A stretch of DNA of 64,000 nt from Acidobacteriota bacterium (GTDB taxonomy: Bacteria; Acidobacteriota; Blastocatellia; UBA7656): contig JBFMDH010000001.1 in assembly GCA_040754075.1 (NCBI GenBank), positions 230,262 to 294,261 on the forward strand, given 5' to 3'. Shown one piece after another: positions 51,658 to 61,197 of this stretch. A model generated the notes under the pieces. That model ran no database searches. It was not told where the DNA came from and worked only from the letters and a program-made list of their open reading frames with translations. The position numbers and the translations under genes are program-made. Positions within the stretch are counted from its first letter, which is position 1, and each line of letters begins with the position of its first letter.

Positions 51658-52827
51658 ATGACTTCTTTAACTTTGCGATTACGTCGTCATTTTAAGTTTA
51701 CGGCATCACTTTTCATCATCACTGTTTTGATTTTTTTAGTAACCAGCTCAAATATGGCAAGCCATACGCAACAATCAAAGGCTGGCAGCCAATCCGCAAT
51801 CCGCGAGAGGCTAAAGCCTGCCCCGCAATCCGCAATTGAATCGTCCGCAATCCGCGAGAGGCTAAAGCCTGCCCCGCAATCCGCAATTAAACAGCCTTTG
51901 CTCGTCGCCCATCGCGGCGCTTCGGGGTATGCGCCGGAACATACGCTTGCCGCTTACGACCTGGCAATCAGGCAAGGCGCGGATTTTGTTGAGCAGGATT
52001 TGCAAATCACCAAAGATGGCGTGCTCATTTGTATGCACGACCCGGAGATGTCACGCACCACCAATGTCAAAGAGGTCTTTCCCGACCGCATTACCGCGCG
52101 CGATATTGAAGGGCAGGGAAATGCTAAAAATGGCTGGTACGTCGCGGATTTTACGCTTGCGGAAATCAAACGACTGGATGCCGGCAGATGGTTTAACAAA
52201 TCAAATGCCTTTGCCGCAAAGCCCGAATATGCAGGGCAAAAAGTGCCGACGCTTGCAGAGGCGATTAACTTCATCGGCAATCGCGCAGGGCTTTATATCG
52301 AACTCAAACACTTTGAGTTTTATCAATCGCTCGGATTCGATGCTGCTAAAAAATTAGCAGCGGTTTTGAAAAAAGCAGGCTACGCCGGTAAAGCGAAAAG
52401 CCAGCGTCTTTTCATTCAATCGTTCTCAAAAGCCTGTCTGTTGCATATGCGCGAGCTTGCGCCGCAGTACCGTAGAGTGCAACTGCTGCCGATGGATGAT
52501 GCGAAACGCGAAGACAGCAAAAAAGTTACCGCCGAACTTGCCAGAGAGATTGCTGAATATGCACAAGGCGCTGGACCCAGTAAAACCATGCTCACAGGCA
52601 AAGCCGACGTTGACGTCTTTCATCAAGCGGGATTGGTCATTCACCCTTATACGTTTAGAGGCGCGACCAGTCCTGTGCTTCGTCGCCCGCTTGATGAACC
52701 CCAGGCTAATAATCAAACGACTGGTGAACTCATCAAGGCGGATATCGCGCGTTTTCTGGCGTTTGGCATCGACGGCGGGTTCACCGATTATCCTGCTTTA
52801 TGGCGTGAACTCATTCCTAAAAAATAG
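51658..52827 (+). CDS. Glycerophosphodiester phosphodiesterase
   Basis: 389 codons. A signal anchor (13-35) is followed by two copies of a 17-residue unit ('SAIRERLKPAPQSAI'), then the GDPD TIM-barrel: 'VAHRGASGYAPEHTLAAYDL' with the metal-binding 'HRG', 'GADFVEQDLQITKDGVLICM' and 'HDPEMSRTTN', then 'YIELKHFEFYQS'. It hydrolyses glycerophosphodiesters to glycerol-3-phosphate, probably in the periplasm. The 51-base in-frame direct repeat near the start looks like an intergenic repeat captured into the coding region. Confidence 0.93.
   Translation: MTSLTLRLRRHFKFTASLFIITVLIFLVTSSNMASHTQQSKAGSQSAIRERLKPAPQSAIESSAIRERLKPAPQSAIKQPLLVAHRGASGYAPEHTLAAYDLAIRQGADFVEQDLQITKDGVLICMHDPEMSRTTNVKEVFPDRITARDIEGQGNAKNGWYVADFTLAEIKRLDAGRWFNKSNAFAAKPEYAGQKVPTLAEAINFIGNRAGLYIELKHFEFYQSLGFDAAKKLAAVLKKAGYAGKAKSQRLFIQSFSKACLLHMRELAPQYRRVQLLPMDDAKREDSKKVTAELAREIAEYAQGAGPSKTMLTGKADVDVFHQAGLVIHPYTFRGATSPVLRRPLDEPQANNQTTGELIKADIARFLAFGIDGGFTDYPALWRELIPKK
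51791..51888 (+). repeat. 51-bp tandem repeat inside the GDPD gene
   Basis: CCGCAATCCGCGAGAGGCTA.. at 51794 recurs at 51845 with few changes, and its inner part AGGCTAAAGCCT is self-complementary. The period of 51 keeps the reading frame. Confidence 0.75.
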
Positions 52828-53287
52828 GCTTGTGTAGCTTACCTGAATTTCAATTGAGGCGGTTGCCAGCAGCGCGGGCATGCTTGTCCGCCTCCGCCTA
52901 TAAGCCTTTACAAAATGGTTATGGCTGCTTGCTTGCGACTCTTGGTTGCGCAGTCTGAACCGTTCAGAAATCAAGTGTAATATTTTACTCGCGGCTTCGT
53001 TTTGAATTGATGCGTAGTGTATGCGCATCTATCAATTCCTGATAAAACTCCCTTGATATTCCTGACTTTTTAAACCTTTTTTGGGGGCACAGTGATTGCT
53101 TTTATCGCATAGGACGATGACATCCGGTTTTTACTCGAAGACGAACAATCGATCAGGGGGGTGGGTTTTCAATGACCGGATGCAAAGTTTGCTGTTGATA
53201 ATCAAAATGGCAAAACGAATTTCGTTTTTCGCTGTGAGGCATTAACCAACTGTAAAGATATTTGGTAATGGGAAAGGAATAACAATC
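52828..53287. other. Non-coding stretch before the small Q-rich gene
   Basis: No supported gene. It contains the short hairpin-like text GCGGGCATGCTTGTCCGCCTCCGCC near 52880 and a candidate ribosome-binding site (GGAAAGGAA) just before 53288. A promoter for the small Q-rich gene probably lies near its right end. Confidence 0.45.
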
Positions 53288-53494
53288 ATGGCTAACTCCA
53301 AAAATCAGTCTAAAGAACAGCGGCAGCAAGACAGAACGGGCAACCAACCGGGCAACCGCATGGGTGACAATCCTTCTAAACAACAAACCGCTCAACGCGG
53401 TCAACAGGGCAGCCAAAATATGGGACAAAGCCAGCAAGGAACGGCTCCTCGAACCAAACGCTCAGATGAGGATTTTGATGAGAATGAATTTTAG
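53288..53494 (+). CDS. Small Q/N/R-rich low-complexity protein
   Basis: 68 codons. The composition is unusual: many Q, N, G, R and S, few hydrophobic residues, with an acidic end 'SDEDFDENEF'. Similar to short disordered stress-associated proteins, but I recognise no family. A ribosome-binding site (GGAAAGGAA) lies about 10 bases upstream. It precedes a truncated SDR start on the same strand. Confidence 0.6.
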   Translation: MANSKNQSKEQRQQDRTGNQPGNRMGDNPSKQQTAQRGQQGSQNMGQSQQGTAPRTKRSDEDFDENEF

Positions 53495-53576
53495 CTTGTG
53501 ACCTTTGATGGGGAACGGATTCTAATGCCGATAGAATCCGTTTCCCTGATTTAACTACAGGTAAAAAAGTAATACG

Positions 53577-53774
53577 ATGCCCAACAATCAAGCTACAAAA
53601 CCGGCAAGCCACCGCAAACCGAAGCCTCCATTTCCCGAACCGCGCCAGAAACGTCCGGGTTTGGAAATCAAAGTAAAACTCCGTCCTCAATATGAAGCCT
53701 CTGAATACAAGGCGGCGGGCAAACTGGAAGGGAAAGTGGCATTAATCACCGGCAGCGAAGCCACCGCAGGGTAA
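53577..53774 (+). pseudogene. 5' fragment of an SDR gene
   Basis: The translation starts 'MPNNQATKPASHRKPKPPFP' and reaches 'KAAGKLEGKVALITGSEATA' then stops. This matches the N-terminus of the YghA/YhxC-type SDR family (P-rich start, 'KLEGKVALITG' before the cofactor motif), but the Rossmann motif breaks after 'ITG' and the rest is absent. It is about 65 codons of an expected ~290. ATG is taken at 53577. Confidence 0.7.
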
Positions 53775-53853
53775 TTATTTTTTTGAGTTCGCAAGCGTAG
53801 GAGTGGGTGAGAGTGAGGCAACATTCTTACGTTTCGATAAGGAGATTCTAAGG

Positions 53854-54765
53854 ATGACAACAACGCGTGAACTTTATAAAAAATTGCAACGCGGTACACC
53901 GCCAATGCAAAAGCTGTATGCAAAAAAACGCGAACGCGAAAGTAAAGTGAATATCAGCGGAACCGACCGCCTGGTGTCGGCGGTTACAGGTGGCGCGCTG
54001 GCGGTTCTCGCGTATAAAAAAGGCGGCTTGATGGGCGCGTCTCTGGGGCTATTAAGCGCAATGATGTTGAAATGGGGATTGACCGGACATTGTGAAGTTT
54101 ATCAGGCATTGAAAATCAACACCGCGAACGGCAAAGCCAAACGCGCCAGCGTCAAACATGGCGAAGGCACAAAGACCGAATATCGGGTGACGATTAATAA
54201 ACCGGCTGCGGAACTTTACCGTTTCTGGCGCAATTTTGAAAATCTGCCGCGCTTCATGGAACACCTTGAAGCGGTTCAGGCGCTCGATAAAAATCTCTCG
54301 CATTGGGTCGCCAAAGCGCCTGCCGGAATGAGCGTTGAATGGGATGCTGAAATTATCAATGAAAAAGAGAACGAACTGATTGCCTGGCGTTCGCTCGAAG
54401 GCGCGGAAATTAACCATGCCGGGTCGGTGCAATTTATCGAAATGCCAGAAGGGCGCGGCACCCTTGTCAAGGTGGTGATTAATTATCAAGCGCCCGCCGG
54501 AGTGCTCGGAACCACGCTTGCCAAATTGTTTGGCGAAGAACCAGGTCAACAAATCGAAGATGATTTGAAACATTTCAAACAATTAGTGGAAACCGGAGAA
54601 ATTGCTTCAATCGCAGGACAGACATCAGGAAGAGAAACCGATAACGAAAAATCCAAATCAAAGGCGGCGGTTGCCATCAGCAGTTCAAAGAGTCAAACCC
54701 CATCGCAACCTTCTCGTGTTCATGAAGAGATTCCCGGAGAAAAAATTCTCTCTCATGGCCGTTAA
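53854..54765 (+). CDS. SRPBCC-domain membrane protein
   Basis: 303 codons from ATG 53854, preceded by AAGG. Residues about 30-75 contain a Gly-rich hydrophobic region ('VTGGALAVLAYKKGGLMGAS'). A lipid/aromatic-binding SRPBCC domain follows: 'TINKPAAELYRFWRNFENLP', 'WVAKAPAGMSVEWDAEI' and 'FIEMPEGRGTLVKVVINYQA'. The C-terminus is S/K-rich and disordered. It probably binds a hydrophobic ligand at the membrane. It precedes the zinc alcohol dehydrogenase and SDR and may share their operon. Confidence 0.8.
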   Translation: MTTTRELYKKLQRGTPPMQKLYAKKRERESKVNISGTDRLVSAVTGGALAVLAYKKGGLMGASLGLLSAMMLKWGLTGHCEVYQALKINTANGKAKRASVKHGEGTKTEYRVTINKPAAELYRFWRNFENLPRFMEHLEAVQALDKNLSHWVAKAPAGMSVEWDAEIINEKENELIAWRSLEGAEINHAGSVQFIEMPEGRGTLVKVVINYQAPAGVLGTTLAKLFGEEPGQQIEDDLKHFKQLVETGEIASIAGQTSGRETDNEKSKSKAAVAISSSKSQTPSQPSRVHEEIPGEKILSHGR

Positions 54766-54777
54766 TAGAGCGTCTCG

Positions 54778-54819
54778 GTGCAGCAGGCATCCGGGAGTTT
54801 GAGAGAGAGCCTGCTGCAC
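54778..54819 (+). terminator. 11-bp hairpin after the SRPBCC gene
   Basis: GTGCAGCAGGC (54778-54788) pairs with GCCTGCTGCAC (54809-54819). No T-run follows, so termination strength is uncertain. Confidence 0.5.
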
Positions 54820-54914
54820 TTAAATCGCCACGAACGGTTGACAATGAATATAAAGACTTTCGGGTCTGTCGATTTTTTCTCAATGCAAACTGCTCAGCAG
54901 GTTAAAGAGGAACT

Positions 54915-56084
54915 ATGAAAGCCCTTTGCTGGTATGGAAAGTATGATGTGCGGGTGCAGGATGTGCCTGAACCGAAAATCATCAATCCTCACGATGCGAT
55001 TATCAAAATCACTGCCACCGCAATTTGCGGTTCCGATTTACACCTTTATGACGGCTACATCCCGACGATGGAGAAAGGCGACATCCTCGGTCACGAATTT
55101 ATGGGCACGGTCGTTGAAGTCGGCAAAGATGTAACAAGTTTAAAAGTTGGTGATCGCGTGGTCGTGCCCTTTACGATTTCCTGCGGGCGATGTTTTTTCT
55201 GTCAGCGCCAACTGTTTTCCTTGTGTGATAACTCGAACCCCAATGCGAAAATGGCTGAAACCCTTTACGGATTTTCGCCAGCGGGGCTTTACGGGTATTC
55301 GCATATGATGGGTGGGTACGCGGGCGGACAAGCCGAATACGCCCGCGTGCCTTTTGCTGATGTCGGCGCGCTAAAAATTCCCGATTCACTTTCAGATGAA
55401 CAGGTGTTATTTCTTTCAGATATTTTCCCCACCGGTTACATGGCGGCGGAAAATTGCAACATCCAACCGGGCGATACCCTTGCCGTGTGGGGGTGCGGTC
55501 CCGTCGGGCAATTCGCCATCAAAAGTGCCTACCTGCTTGGCGCAGCGCGCGTCATTGCCATTGACCATATTCCCGAACGGTTGCGCATGGCGGAAATCGA
55601 AGGCAAAGCCGAAACCCTGAATTTCGATGATGAAGATATATTCGACAAGTTGAAAGAGATGACTGGCGGACTGGGCGCTGATGCCTGCATTGATGCCGTA
55701 GGGCTGGAAGCGCACGGCACCACCCCTGATGCGATTTATGACCGCGTGAAAGCGGCGATGTTTATGGCAACCGATAGACCGCACGCGCTCAGACAGGCGA
55801 TTCACAGTTGTCGCAAAGGCGGTACGGTTTCGATTCCCGGCGTTTATGGCGGCTTTCTTGATAAAGTTCCGCTGGGCGCGGCATTCAATAAAGGCTTGAC
55901 CCTTAAAATGGGGCAGACCCATGTGCAACGCTATATGCGCCCGTTGCTTGAACGCATTGAAAAAGGCGACATTGACCCGTCGTTTGTGATTACCCATCGC
56001 TTGTATCTCGAAGACGCTGCCAAAGGCTACAGCGTTTTCAGCGATAAAAAAGATAGCTGTATCAAAATTGTGTTAAAGCCATAA
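54915..56084 (+). CDS. Zinc-dependent alcohol dehydrogenase (formaldehyde-dehydrogenase-like)
   Basis: 389 codons. '[16 protein letters not shown]' and '[13 protein letters not shown]' hold the catalytic zinc ligands, '[20 protein letters not shown]' the structural zinc, and '[20 protein letters not shown]' the NAD motif. The long insert and '[17 protein letters not shown]' fit the glutathione-independent formaldehyde-dehydrogenase-like group. It oxidises alcohols or aldehydes. The next gene starts 9 bases after its stop. Confidence 0.93.
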   Translation: MKALCWYGKYDVRVQDVPEPKIINPHDAIIKITATAICGSDLHLYDGYIPTMEKGDILGHEFMGTVVEVGKDVTSLKVGDRVVVPFTISCGRCFFCQRQLFSLCDNSNPNAKMAETLYGFSPAGLYGYSHMMGGYAGGQAEYARVPFADVGALKIPDSLSDEQVLFLSDIFPTGYMAAENCNIQPGDTLAVWGCGPVGQFAIKSAYLLGAARVIAIDHIPERLRMAEIEGKAETLNFDDEDIFDKLKEMTGGLGADACIDAVGLEAHGTTPDAIYDRVKAAMFMATDRPHALRQAIHSCRKGGTVSIPGVYGGFLDKVPLGAAFNKGLTLKMGQTHVQRYMRPLLERIEKGDIDPSFVITHRLYLEDAAKGYSVFSDKKDSCIKIVLKP

Positions 56085-56093
56085 AGGTGAACC

Positions 56094-57182
56094 ATGAATT
56101 TGAAAAGTCTGGTCATTCGCAAAGTGCTGAAAGATTATCTGGTGCCCGATTGGGCGCGAAAGAAAAAACGGAGCAAGGCGATATTGTGGACTGCTGCCGG
56201 GGTAGGCGCAGTCCTTGCGGCGCGCGCTTTAACCAAAAAAATTATGGAATATGACCTTCGCGGTAAGAATGTACTGATCACCGGAGGCTCGCGCGGACTT
56301 GGGTTGGTGATGGCGCGCGAATTCTTACGCGAGGGGGCGCGCGTCGCCATTTGCGCTCGTGACCCGGAGGAACTCGAACGGGCTTATGATGACCTGATGA
56401 AATACGGCTCGACGGTTTTCACCGTCACCTGTGATGTGACTGACCAGACCCAGGTTTTCGGAATGGTGCAGACGATTAAAAATCTTTACGGGGATATTGA
56501 TGTGCTGGTCAATAATGCGGGCACCATCAGCGTTGGTCCCATCGAAGAGATGACCCTTGATGATTATGAAAAAGCCATGAATACGAATTACTGGTCGGCG
56601 CTTTATTGCATTCTTGCCGTCATGCCGAATATGCGCCGTCGCCGCGATGGGCGCATCGTCAATATCACTTCGATTGGCGGAAAAATCAGTGTGCCGCATC
56701 TGGTGCCCTATTCGGCGAGCAAGTTCGCGCTCGTCGGACTTTCATCAGGGCTGAATGCGGAACTCAAAAAAGACCAGGTGATTGTGACCACTGTTGTGCC
56801 CGGACTGATGCGCACCGGCAGCCCGCGCAATGCCAATTTCAAGGGCCAGCATCGCGCCGAATATAGCTGGTTTGTGATTAGCGATTCATCGCCGCTCACC
56901 TCCATCAGCGCCGAAAGCGCGGCGCGGCAAATCATTGCCGCTTGTAAACGCGGCGATGCGGAAATCGTCCTCTCCCCGCAGGCAAAAGTAGCCGTAAAAT
57001 TCGCAAGCTGGTTTCCCGGTCTGACGGCAGATTGTTTGAGTCTGGTGAGCCGATTGTTGCCGGCACCGGGCGGCATCGGAACTCAAACCGCCAAGGGCAG
57101 AGAAAGCGCTTCGGAAATTGCGCCTTCCGTATTAACGACTTTGGATGAAAAAGCGGCGCGGGAAAATAATCAAATTCATTGA
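56094..57182 (+). CDS. Membrane-anchored short-chain dehydrogenase
   Basis: 362 codons. An N-terminal amphipathic/hydrophobic anchor ('AILWTAAGVGAVLAARALTK') is followed by a complete SDR domain: 'VLITGGSRGLGLVMAREFLR', 'VDVLVNNAGTISVGP'-type, 'RIVNITSIGGKISVPHLVPY' with the Ser, and Y-x3-K in 'PYSASKFALV'. The C-terminus extends ~60 residues beyond the domain. It is probably an operon partner of the alcohol dehydrogenase, acting on a lipophilic substrate. Confidence 0.9.
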   Translation: MNLKSLVIRKVLKDYLVPDWARKKKRSKAILWTAAGVGAVLAARALTKKIMEYDLRGKNVLITGGSRGLGLVMAREFLREGARVAICARDPEELERAYDDLMKYGSTVFTVTCDVTDQTQVFGMVQTIKNLYGDIDVLVNNAGTISVGPIEEMTLDDYEKAMNTNYWSALYCILAVMPNMRRRRDGRIVNITSIGGKISVPHLVPYSASKFALVGLSSGLNAELKKDQVIVTTVVPGLMRTGSPRNANFKGQHRAEYSWFVISDSSPLTSISAESAARQIIAACKRGDAEIVLSPQAKVAVKFASWFPGLTADCLSLVSRLLPAPGGIGTQTAKGRESASEIAPSVLTTLDEKAARENNQIH

Positions 57183-57362
57183 TGGTTGCAATCTCATACC
57201 TGATGCCGGCAACTACATTCAACGCGGGATTGTTTTCGATAAACTCACAAAAATATCAGAAGTAAGTGATGAGCGTTATTGGCGATTGATTTTAATTTGA
57301 ATCGGTTGAGGAAGGGCTAATGACCGCTTCCTCAACTTCAGTAAATCAATGTGCACGCCGCT

Positions 57363-57980
57363 CTATTTTGCGGGAGTCAATTTCGCGCCGACTTTAGCTG
57401 CCGTATCACGCGCCATTTTTTGATGTTCGCGCAACGTCGGAAGGGTTTTATCTGCCCAGGCTTTCAACTCGACATCTTTTCCGCTGGTCGCTTGTTTTTC
57501 AAAAAGCGCCACTGCTTTGTCATGGTCTTTAACCATCATCTCCATGTATTTTCGGTCAAAATCCGCGCCCGACAACTTCGACAAATCATCGACCATTTTT
57601 TTCCCTGTGGCGTCTAAAGCGGTCGGCAAGGTGATGCCTTTGGTAGCAGCAAGATTTTTCAACTCATCATTGGCTTTGGAATGGTCATCCACCATTCGCT
57701 GAGCAAAGGTTTTGACATCGTCGTTTGACGCTTTGGTTGTCGCCAGTTGTCCCAACTCGACTTCCGCCATGCCATCTTTTGCAGCCTTCATCGCAAATTC
57801 ATGATCAAGCGGTTTGCTCATTTGATCATGATGGGTTGTTTGCGTTTTATCGGCTTTTGTCGATTTATCCTGGGTCTGCGGTTTATCTGTGGGTTTGGGA
57901 TTTTCCTGTGCGAAGCCAGCGACGAATAAAGCTAAAACACTTAACATCACCAAAAGCATTTTTACGGCCTGTGGTTTCAT
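57363..57980 (-). CDS. DUF4142 protein
   Basis: 205 codons. A signal peptide (1-24) is followed by a K/T/D/Q-rich linker, then a helical DUF4142 domain: 'FAMKAAKDGMAEVELGQLAT', 'DDVKTFAQRMVDDHSKANDE' and 'YMEMMVKDHDKAVALFEKQA'. These are ferritin-like four-helix bundles, exported, of unknown function and often stress-induced. The C-terminus is 'KVGAKLTPAK'. Confidence 0.9.
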   Translation of the reverse strand: MKPQAVKMLLVMLSVLALFVAGFAQENPKPTDKPQTQDKSTKADKTQTTHHDQMSKPLDHEFAMKAAKDGMAEVELGQLATTKASNDDVKTFAQRMVDDHSKANDELKNLAATKGITLPTALDATGKKMVDDLSKLSGADFDRKYMEMMVKDHDKAVALFEKQATSGKDVELKAWADKTLPTLREHQKMARDTAAKVGAKLTPAK

Positions 57981-58210
57981 AATCTCTTACTCTCCTTCTA
58001 ATGTAAATTTGGTATTGCTTAAAATTGATGAGCCGGAATCGTACATTTGATTGAACCGAACCCAATCAAAAAAGCTTGCGAGGTGAAATTAGTGTGCAAG
58101 TGCTATGCCCGTAAAATCAGGGGAAACTGTGAAGAATTTGTGTATGAATTCCACAACGGTGAACCAAGAACGTGCAAACTTTTTACCATCCGCTATGTAA
58201 AAATAGGGAT

Positions 58211-58246
58211 AAAAAAAAGACTATGCGTTCATAAAAATGCATAGTC
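58211..58246 (-). terminator. Rho-independent terminator of the cytochrome gene
   Basis: On the minus strand GACTATGC (58246-58239) and GCATAGTC (58226-58219) form a hairpin with a 12-base loop, followed by eight T (58218-58211). It lies 38 bases after the stop of the cytochrome c gene. Confidence 0.9.
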
Positions 58247-58284
58247 TCGGTTAATTTGAAAATTTAAATTTTCTTTGAATCTTT

Positions 58285-59520
58285 CTATGGTTTCGGCATC
58301 TCAAATTTCGTATCGGCGACCGGAACATTCTGCTTGATCTCTTTGAACTGACGAGCGCCGGAAAACGCAAACTCGGCGTAATAGACGCTGATGGTCATCG
58401 GTAACATCACTCCATCAACTTTTTTATAATCGGCAAAATCAATCTGTGTCGGGTCAGTGCCCACCGGGGTGTTCGCCAGAATCTGTTTGCGCAACAACAA
58501 TCCGGTTTTAATGTCGAAATAGAGTCGCAGGCGGCGACGGTCGGGCGTCGCGCCGGTCAGCACATAGACTTCGTTTGCGCCGATTTTATCTTTGCCCCGG
58601 AAAGCGAAACGCGGATAAGGCTCTTTGATTTTCAACGCATCGAAAGCGTCAAGCCAGTCTTTCATCATCGTGAGTTCGCCCTTCTCCATTTCATGTGTCT
58701 GATTGCCTTGTTGACTCCAACCCGTCGTGCCATTAAAACCGCGCACATTTGTGCCCTGCGGCGTGGTGACCGTGAGCAGCAATTTGCCCGGCGTTTGCAA
58801 AACTTCATATGGCAAGGGCTGTCCGCCTTGTCGCGTATAGGTGCCTTTCATCTGGCGGGATTGCACTTTTTCAATCGCCGCTTTGCCGCCTACGGCTTCG
58901 ACATATTTTTGCAAAATTTGATCGGGCGTCGGCATTCCCGCAGGCGTCGCGCCGGGCGTCGGTTGAGTTCCGGGCGTAGGCTGAGCATTGGGCGCAGGTC
59001 GTGCAGCAGGCGGTTGCACAGCGACGACGGCAACGGGCAAGGCAGGCGGATTGGCGGGGTGTTCGTGACCTTGATGACAGGTATAACAACTGACTTCCGG
59101 GCGGTTGTTGAAACTGGTTTTATTGATGTCGAGGGTCATTTGAATCATCTTGCGCGCGACCTTTTTGGCTTGCTTGTCATCTTTATCCCATTCCCATTTA
59201 TCGCCCGTGCGAACGTGGCAAAAATCACAGCGAACACCGAGCGAACCGTTGAACAGGTGCATCACCTGTTCCAATTGCCAGGCGGGCATCCCCTTTAAGG
59301 CTTGAATATTTTTGTATTCCTGTTCGGCAGGTTTTTCAGTTGATGCAGCGGGTTGACCTTGCGATTGGTTGATATTTTTCACGACCGCAGCCCAGATGGC
59401 TTGCGGGTCTTGCGCTTCCGAATTTTGCGAGTTGGCGCTGCTTTTATGGTTGATTGAAAAAGCGATTATTAAACCAAGCGTCGTCAAAGTGACGACCCGC
59501 TTGATGATGGTTCCGGTCAT
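58285..59520 (-). CDS. Photosynthetic-reaction-centre-like cytochrome c
   Basis: 411 codons with a signal peptide (about 1-25, 'TLTTLGLIIAFSINH'). Two CxxCH haem motifs are seen: 'GVRCDFCHVRTG' and 'VSCYTCHQGHEHP', with 'MIQMTLDIN' between them as in the PRC cytochrome family. A P/A-rich linker (about 165-200) is followed by a beta-rich C-terminal domain ('VNGFNGTTG'-like, 'RLYFDIKTGLLLRKQILANT'). Acidobacteria have many non-photosynthetic proteins of this type, probably periplasmic electron carriers. Confidence 0.85.
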   Translation of the reverse strand: MTGTIIKRVVTLTTLGLIIAFSINHKSSANSQNSEAQDPQAIWAAVVKNINQSQGQPAASTEKPAEQEYKNIQALKGMPAWQLEQVMHLFNGSLGVRCDFCHVRTGDKWEWDKDDKQAKKVARKMIQMTLDINKTSFNNRPEVSCYTCHQGHEHPANPPALPVAVVAVQPPAARPAPNAQPTPGTQPTPGATPAGMPTPDQILQKYVEAVGGKAAIEKVQSRQMKGTYTRQGGQPLPYEVLQTPGKLLLTVTTPQGTNVRGFNGTTGWSQQGNQTHEMEKGELTMMKDWLDAFDALKIKEPYPRFAFRGKDKIGANEVYVLTGATPDRRRLRLYFDIKTGLLLRKQILANTPVGTDPTQIDFADYKKVDGVMLPMTISVYYAEFAFSGARQFKEIKQNVPVADTKFEMPKP

Positions 59521-59599
59521 TGATGGTTAGCCTCCATTAAATTATTGAATGAGGCTTAGATTGTAGGTTTGACTTGGGACTCTGGCAACCTCGAAATTA

Positions 59600-61015
59600 T
59601 TAAAGGGTTCGCGAAAAAACTTTTCGTTTGCTCGCTTCAGCGCGTTGCAAATAAGCGTCAAAAACCATCGCCACATTGCGCAAAAAGATGCGACCGAGCG
59701 GTTCAATAATAATTTCATCAGCGGTCAGTCGAACCAGGTTATCGACTGTGAGGGCTTCGAGTTCGGCAAGTTCACTGGCAAAAAAATCATCGAAGCGAAT
59801 ATTGAAATCGCCTTCGACTTCGCTTTTTACGACTTTGCAATGGCAGAGAATGCGATTGATGACCGAACGGCGTAATTTGTCTTCTTCAGTGACCCGAACG
59901 CCGCGCATGGTCGGAAGTTCGTGGCGATTGATGGCATCGTAATAGTGCGGCAAATCGCGCCAGTTTTGCGCGTAAGCATCGGCAAAACCGCTGATCGAAC
60001 TCACCCCCATCGCATACAAATCGCAACCGGCTTTGGTGGTGTATCCTTGAAAATTCCGATGCAGGGTGCGGTCGTCTTGCGCCGCCGAGATTTCATCATC
60101 GGGACGGGCGAAGTGGTCGAGTCCAATGTAGCGGTAACCGGCTTCGCTGAATTTAGCGATTGCCTCGGCGAAGATGCGGAATTTTTCAAACCCCGTGGGC
60201 AAGAATTTTGCAAAACTGCCTTGTTGTTTTTTCATCCACGGCACATGCGCATAACTGAATACCGCGATGCGGTCGGGATTCATCTCGATAATTTTATCAA
60301 TCGTATCCGTGAAACTTTCCTGCGTCTGGTGCGGCAAGCCGTAAATCAAATCAACGTTGATGCTCTCGAATCCGAGTTCGCGGGCGTAATCGAAAAGCTG
60401 GCGCGTCTCTTCATAAGGTTGAATGCGATGAATGGTTTTTTGCACCAGCGGATTGAAATCCTGAATGCCCAGACTGAGCCGGTTGAATCCCACACGTCGC
60501 AGCGCGCGAAAGTGTTCGGCGGTGGTGACGCGCGGGTCAACCTCGATGCTGATTTCCGCATTGTCCGAAATCGAAAAATGCGAAGCGATATGCGAATAGA
60601 GAATTTCGATTTGTGCGGGTGACAGATAAGTCGGCGTGCCGCCGCCCCAGTGCAATTGTTCAACCGGGCGCGTCAAAGCGACCTCTTGAGAGATTAAATC
60701 AATCTCGCGTTTGAGGCTTTCGATGTAAGGCACCGCGACTTCATGATTTTTATTAATCACGACATTGCAGCCGCAATAGAGACAAAGCGATTCGCAAAAC
60801 GGCAGATGAAAATATAAAGACAAAGGCGTGGGCTGCGGTTTTTCGTTAGCCTGTTTTAAGACTTGCCGATAATCTCCGGCGTTGAAATTATCGTCCCATT
60901 CGGGTGCGGTCGGGTAACTCGTATAACGCGGACCCGGCTGGTCATATTTGATTAAGGTTTCAGGTGAAAGGGTTAAACAGGTGCCCGCAATGGTTAATTC
61001 TAAATTCTCGTTCAT
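59600..61015 (-). CDS. hemN: Oxygen-independent coproporphyrinogen III oxidase
   Basis: 471 codons from ATG 61015. The radical SAM cluster is C-x3-C-x2-C within 'PFCESLCLYCGCNVVI', with 'QLHWGGGTPTYLSPAQIEIL' and 'INVDLIYGLPHQTQESFTDT' and 'RTLHRNFQGYTTKAGCDLYA'-type HemN-specific text. It makes protoporphyrinogen IX without oxygen in the haem pathway, and could supply the cytochrome gene next to it. Two in-frame bases upstream would extend to 61036 but the shorter start is preferred. Confidence 0.95.
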   Translation of the reverse strand: MNENLELTIAGTCLTLSPETLIKYDQPGPRYTSYPTAPEWDDNFNAGDYRQVLKQANEKPQPTPLSLYFHLPFCESLCLYCGCNVVINKNHEVAVPYIESLKREIDLISQEVALTRPVEQLHWGGGTPTYLSPAQIEILYSHIASHFSISDNAEISIEVDPRVTTAEHFRALRRVGFNRLSLGIQDFNPLVQKTIHRIQPYEETRQLFDYARELGFESINVDLIYGLPHQTQESFTDTIDKIIEMNPDRIAVFSYAHVPWMKKQQGSFAKFLPTGFEKFRIFAEAIAKFSEAGYRYIGLDHFARPDDEISAAQDDRTLHRNFQGYTTKAGCDLYAMGVSSISGFADAYAQNWRDLPHYYDAINRHELPTMRGVRVTEEDKLRRSVINRILCHCKVVKSEVEGDFNIRFDDFFASELAELEALTVDNLVRLTADEIIIEPLGRIFLRNVAMVFDAYLQRAEASKRKVFSRTL

Positions 61016-61197
61016 TTTCGTTTCTACTCTCCGCAATAGGTTTCAGTCGTAGGTAGTGCAACCGCTGTTCCGCTAAAAATTGCGGAATCTTTCGCGATTT
61101 CAGCTATAACAAGGCAGTTTGCGAGTAAAAAACCGGATGAGCAAGCGGATTGGTTTAAAATCAAGGGGCGTGAAATTACCCAATCCCGGTCAAGCGG

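Noticed and set aside
53153-53437. Minus-strand reading frame opposite the small Q-rich gene
   Set aside because: It is antisense to a gene with a good ribosome-binding site and shows no domain.
58047-58244. Short Cys/Lys-rich open frame before the cytochrome gene
   Set aside because: It runs into the terminator hairpin of the cytochrome gene and has no ribosome-binding site or family resemblance.
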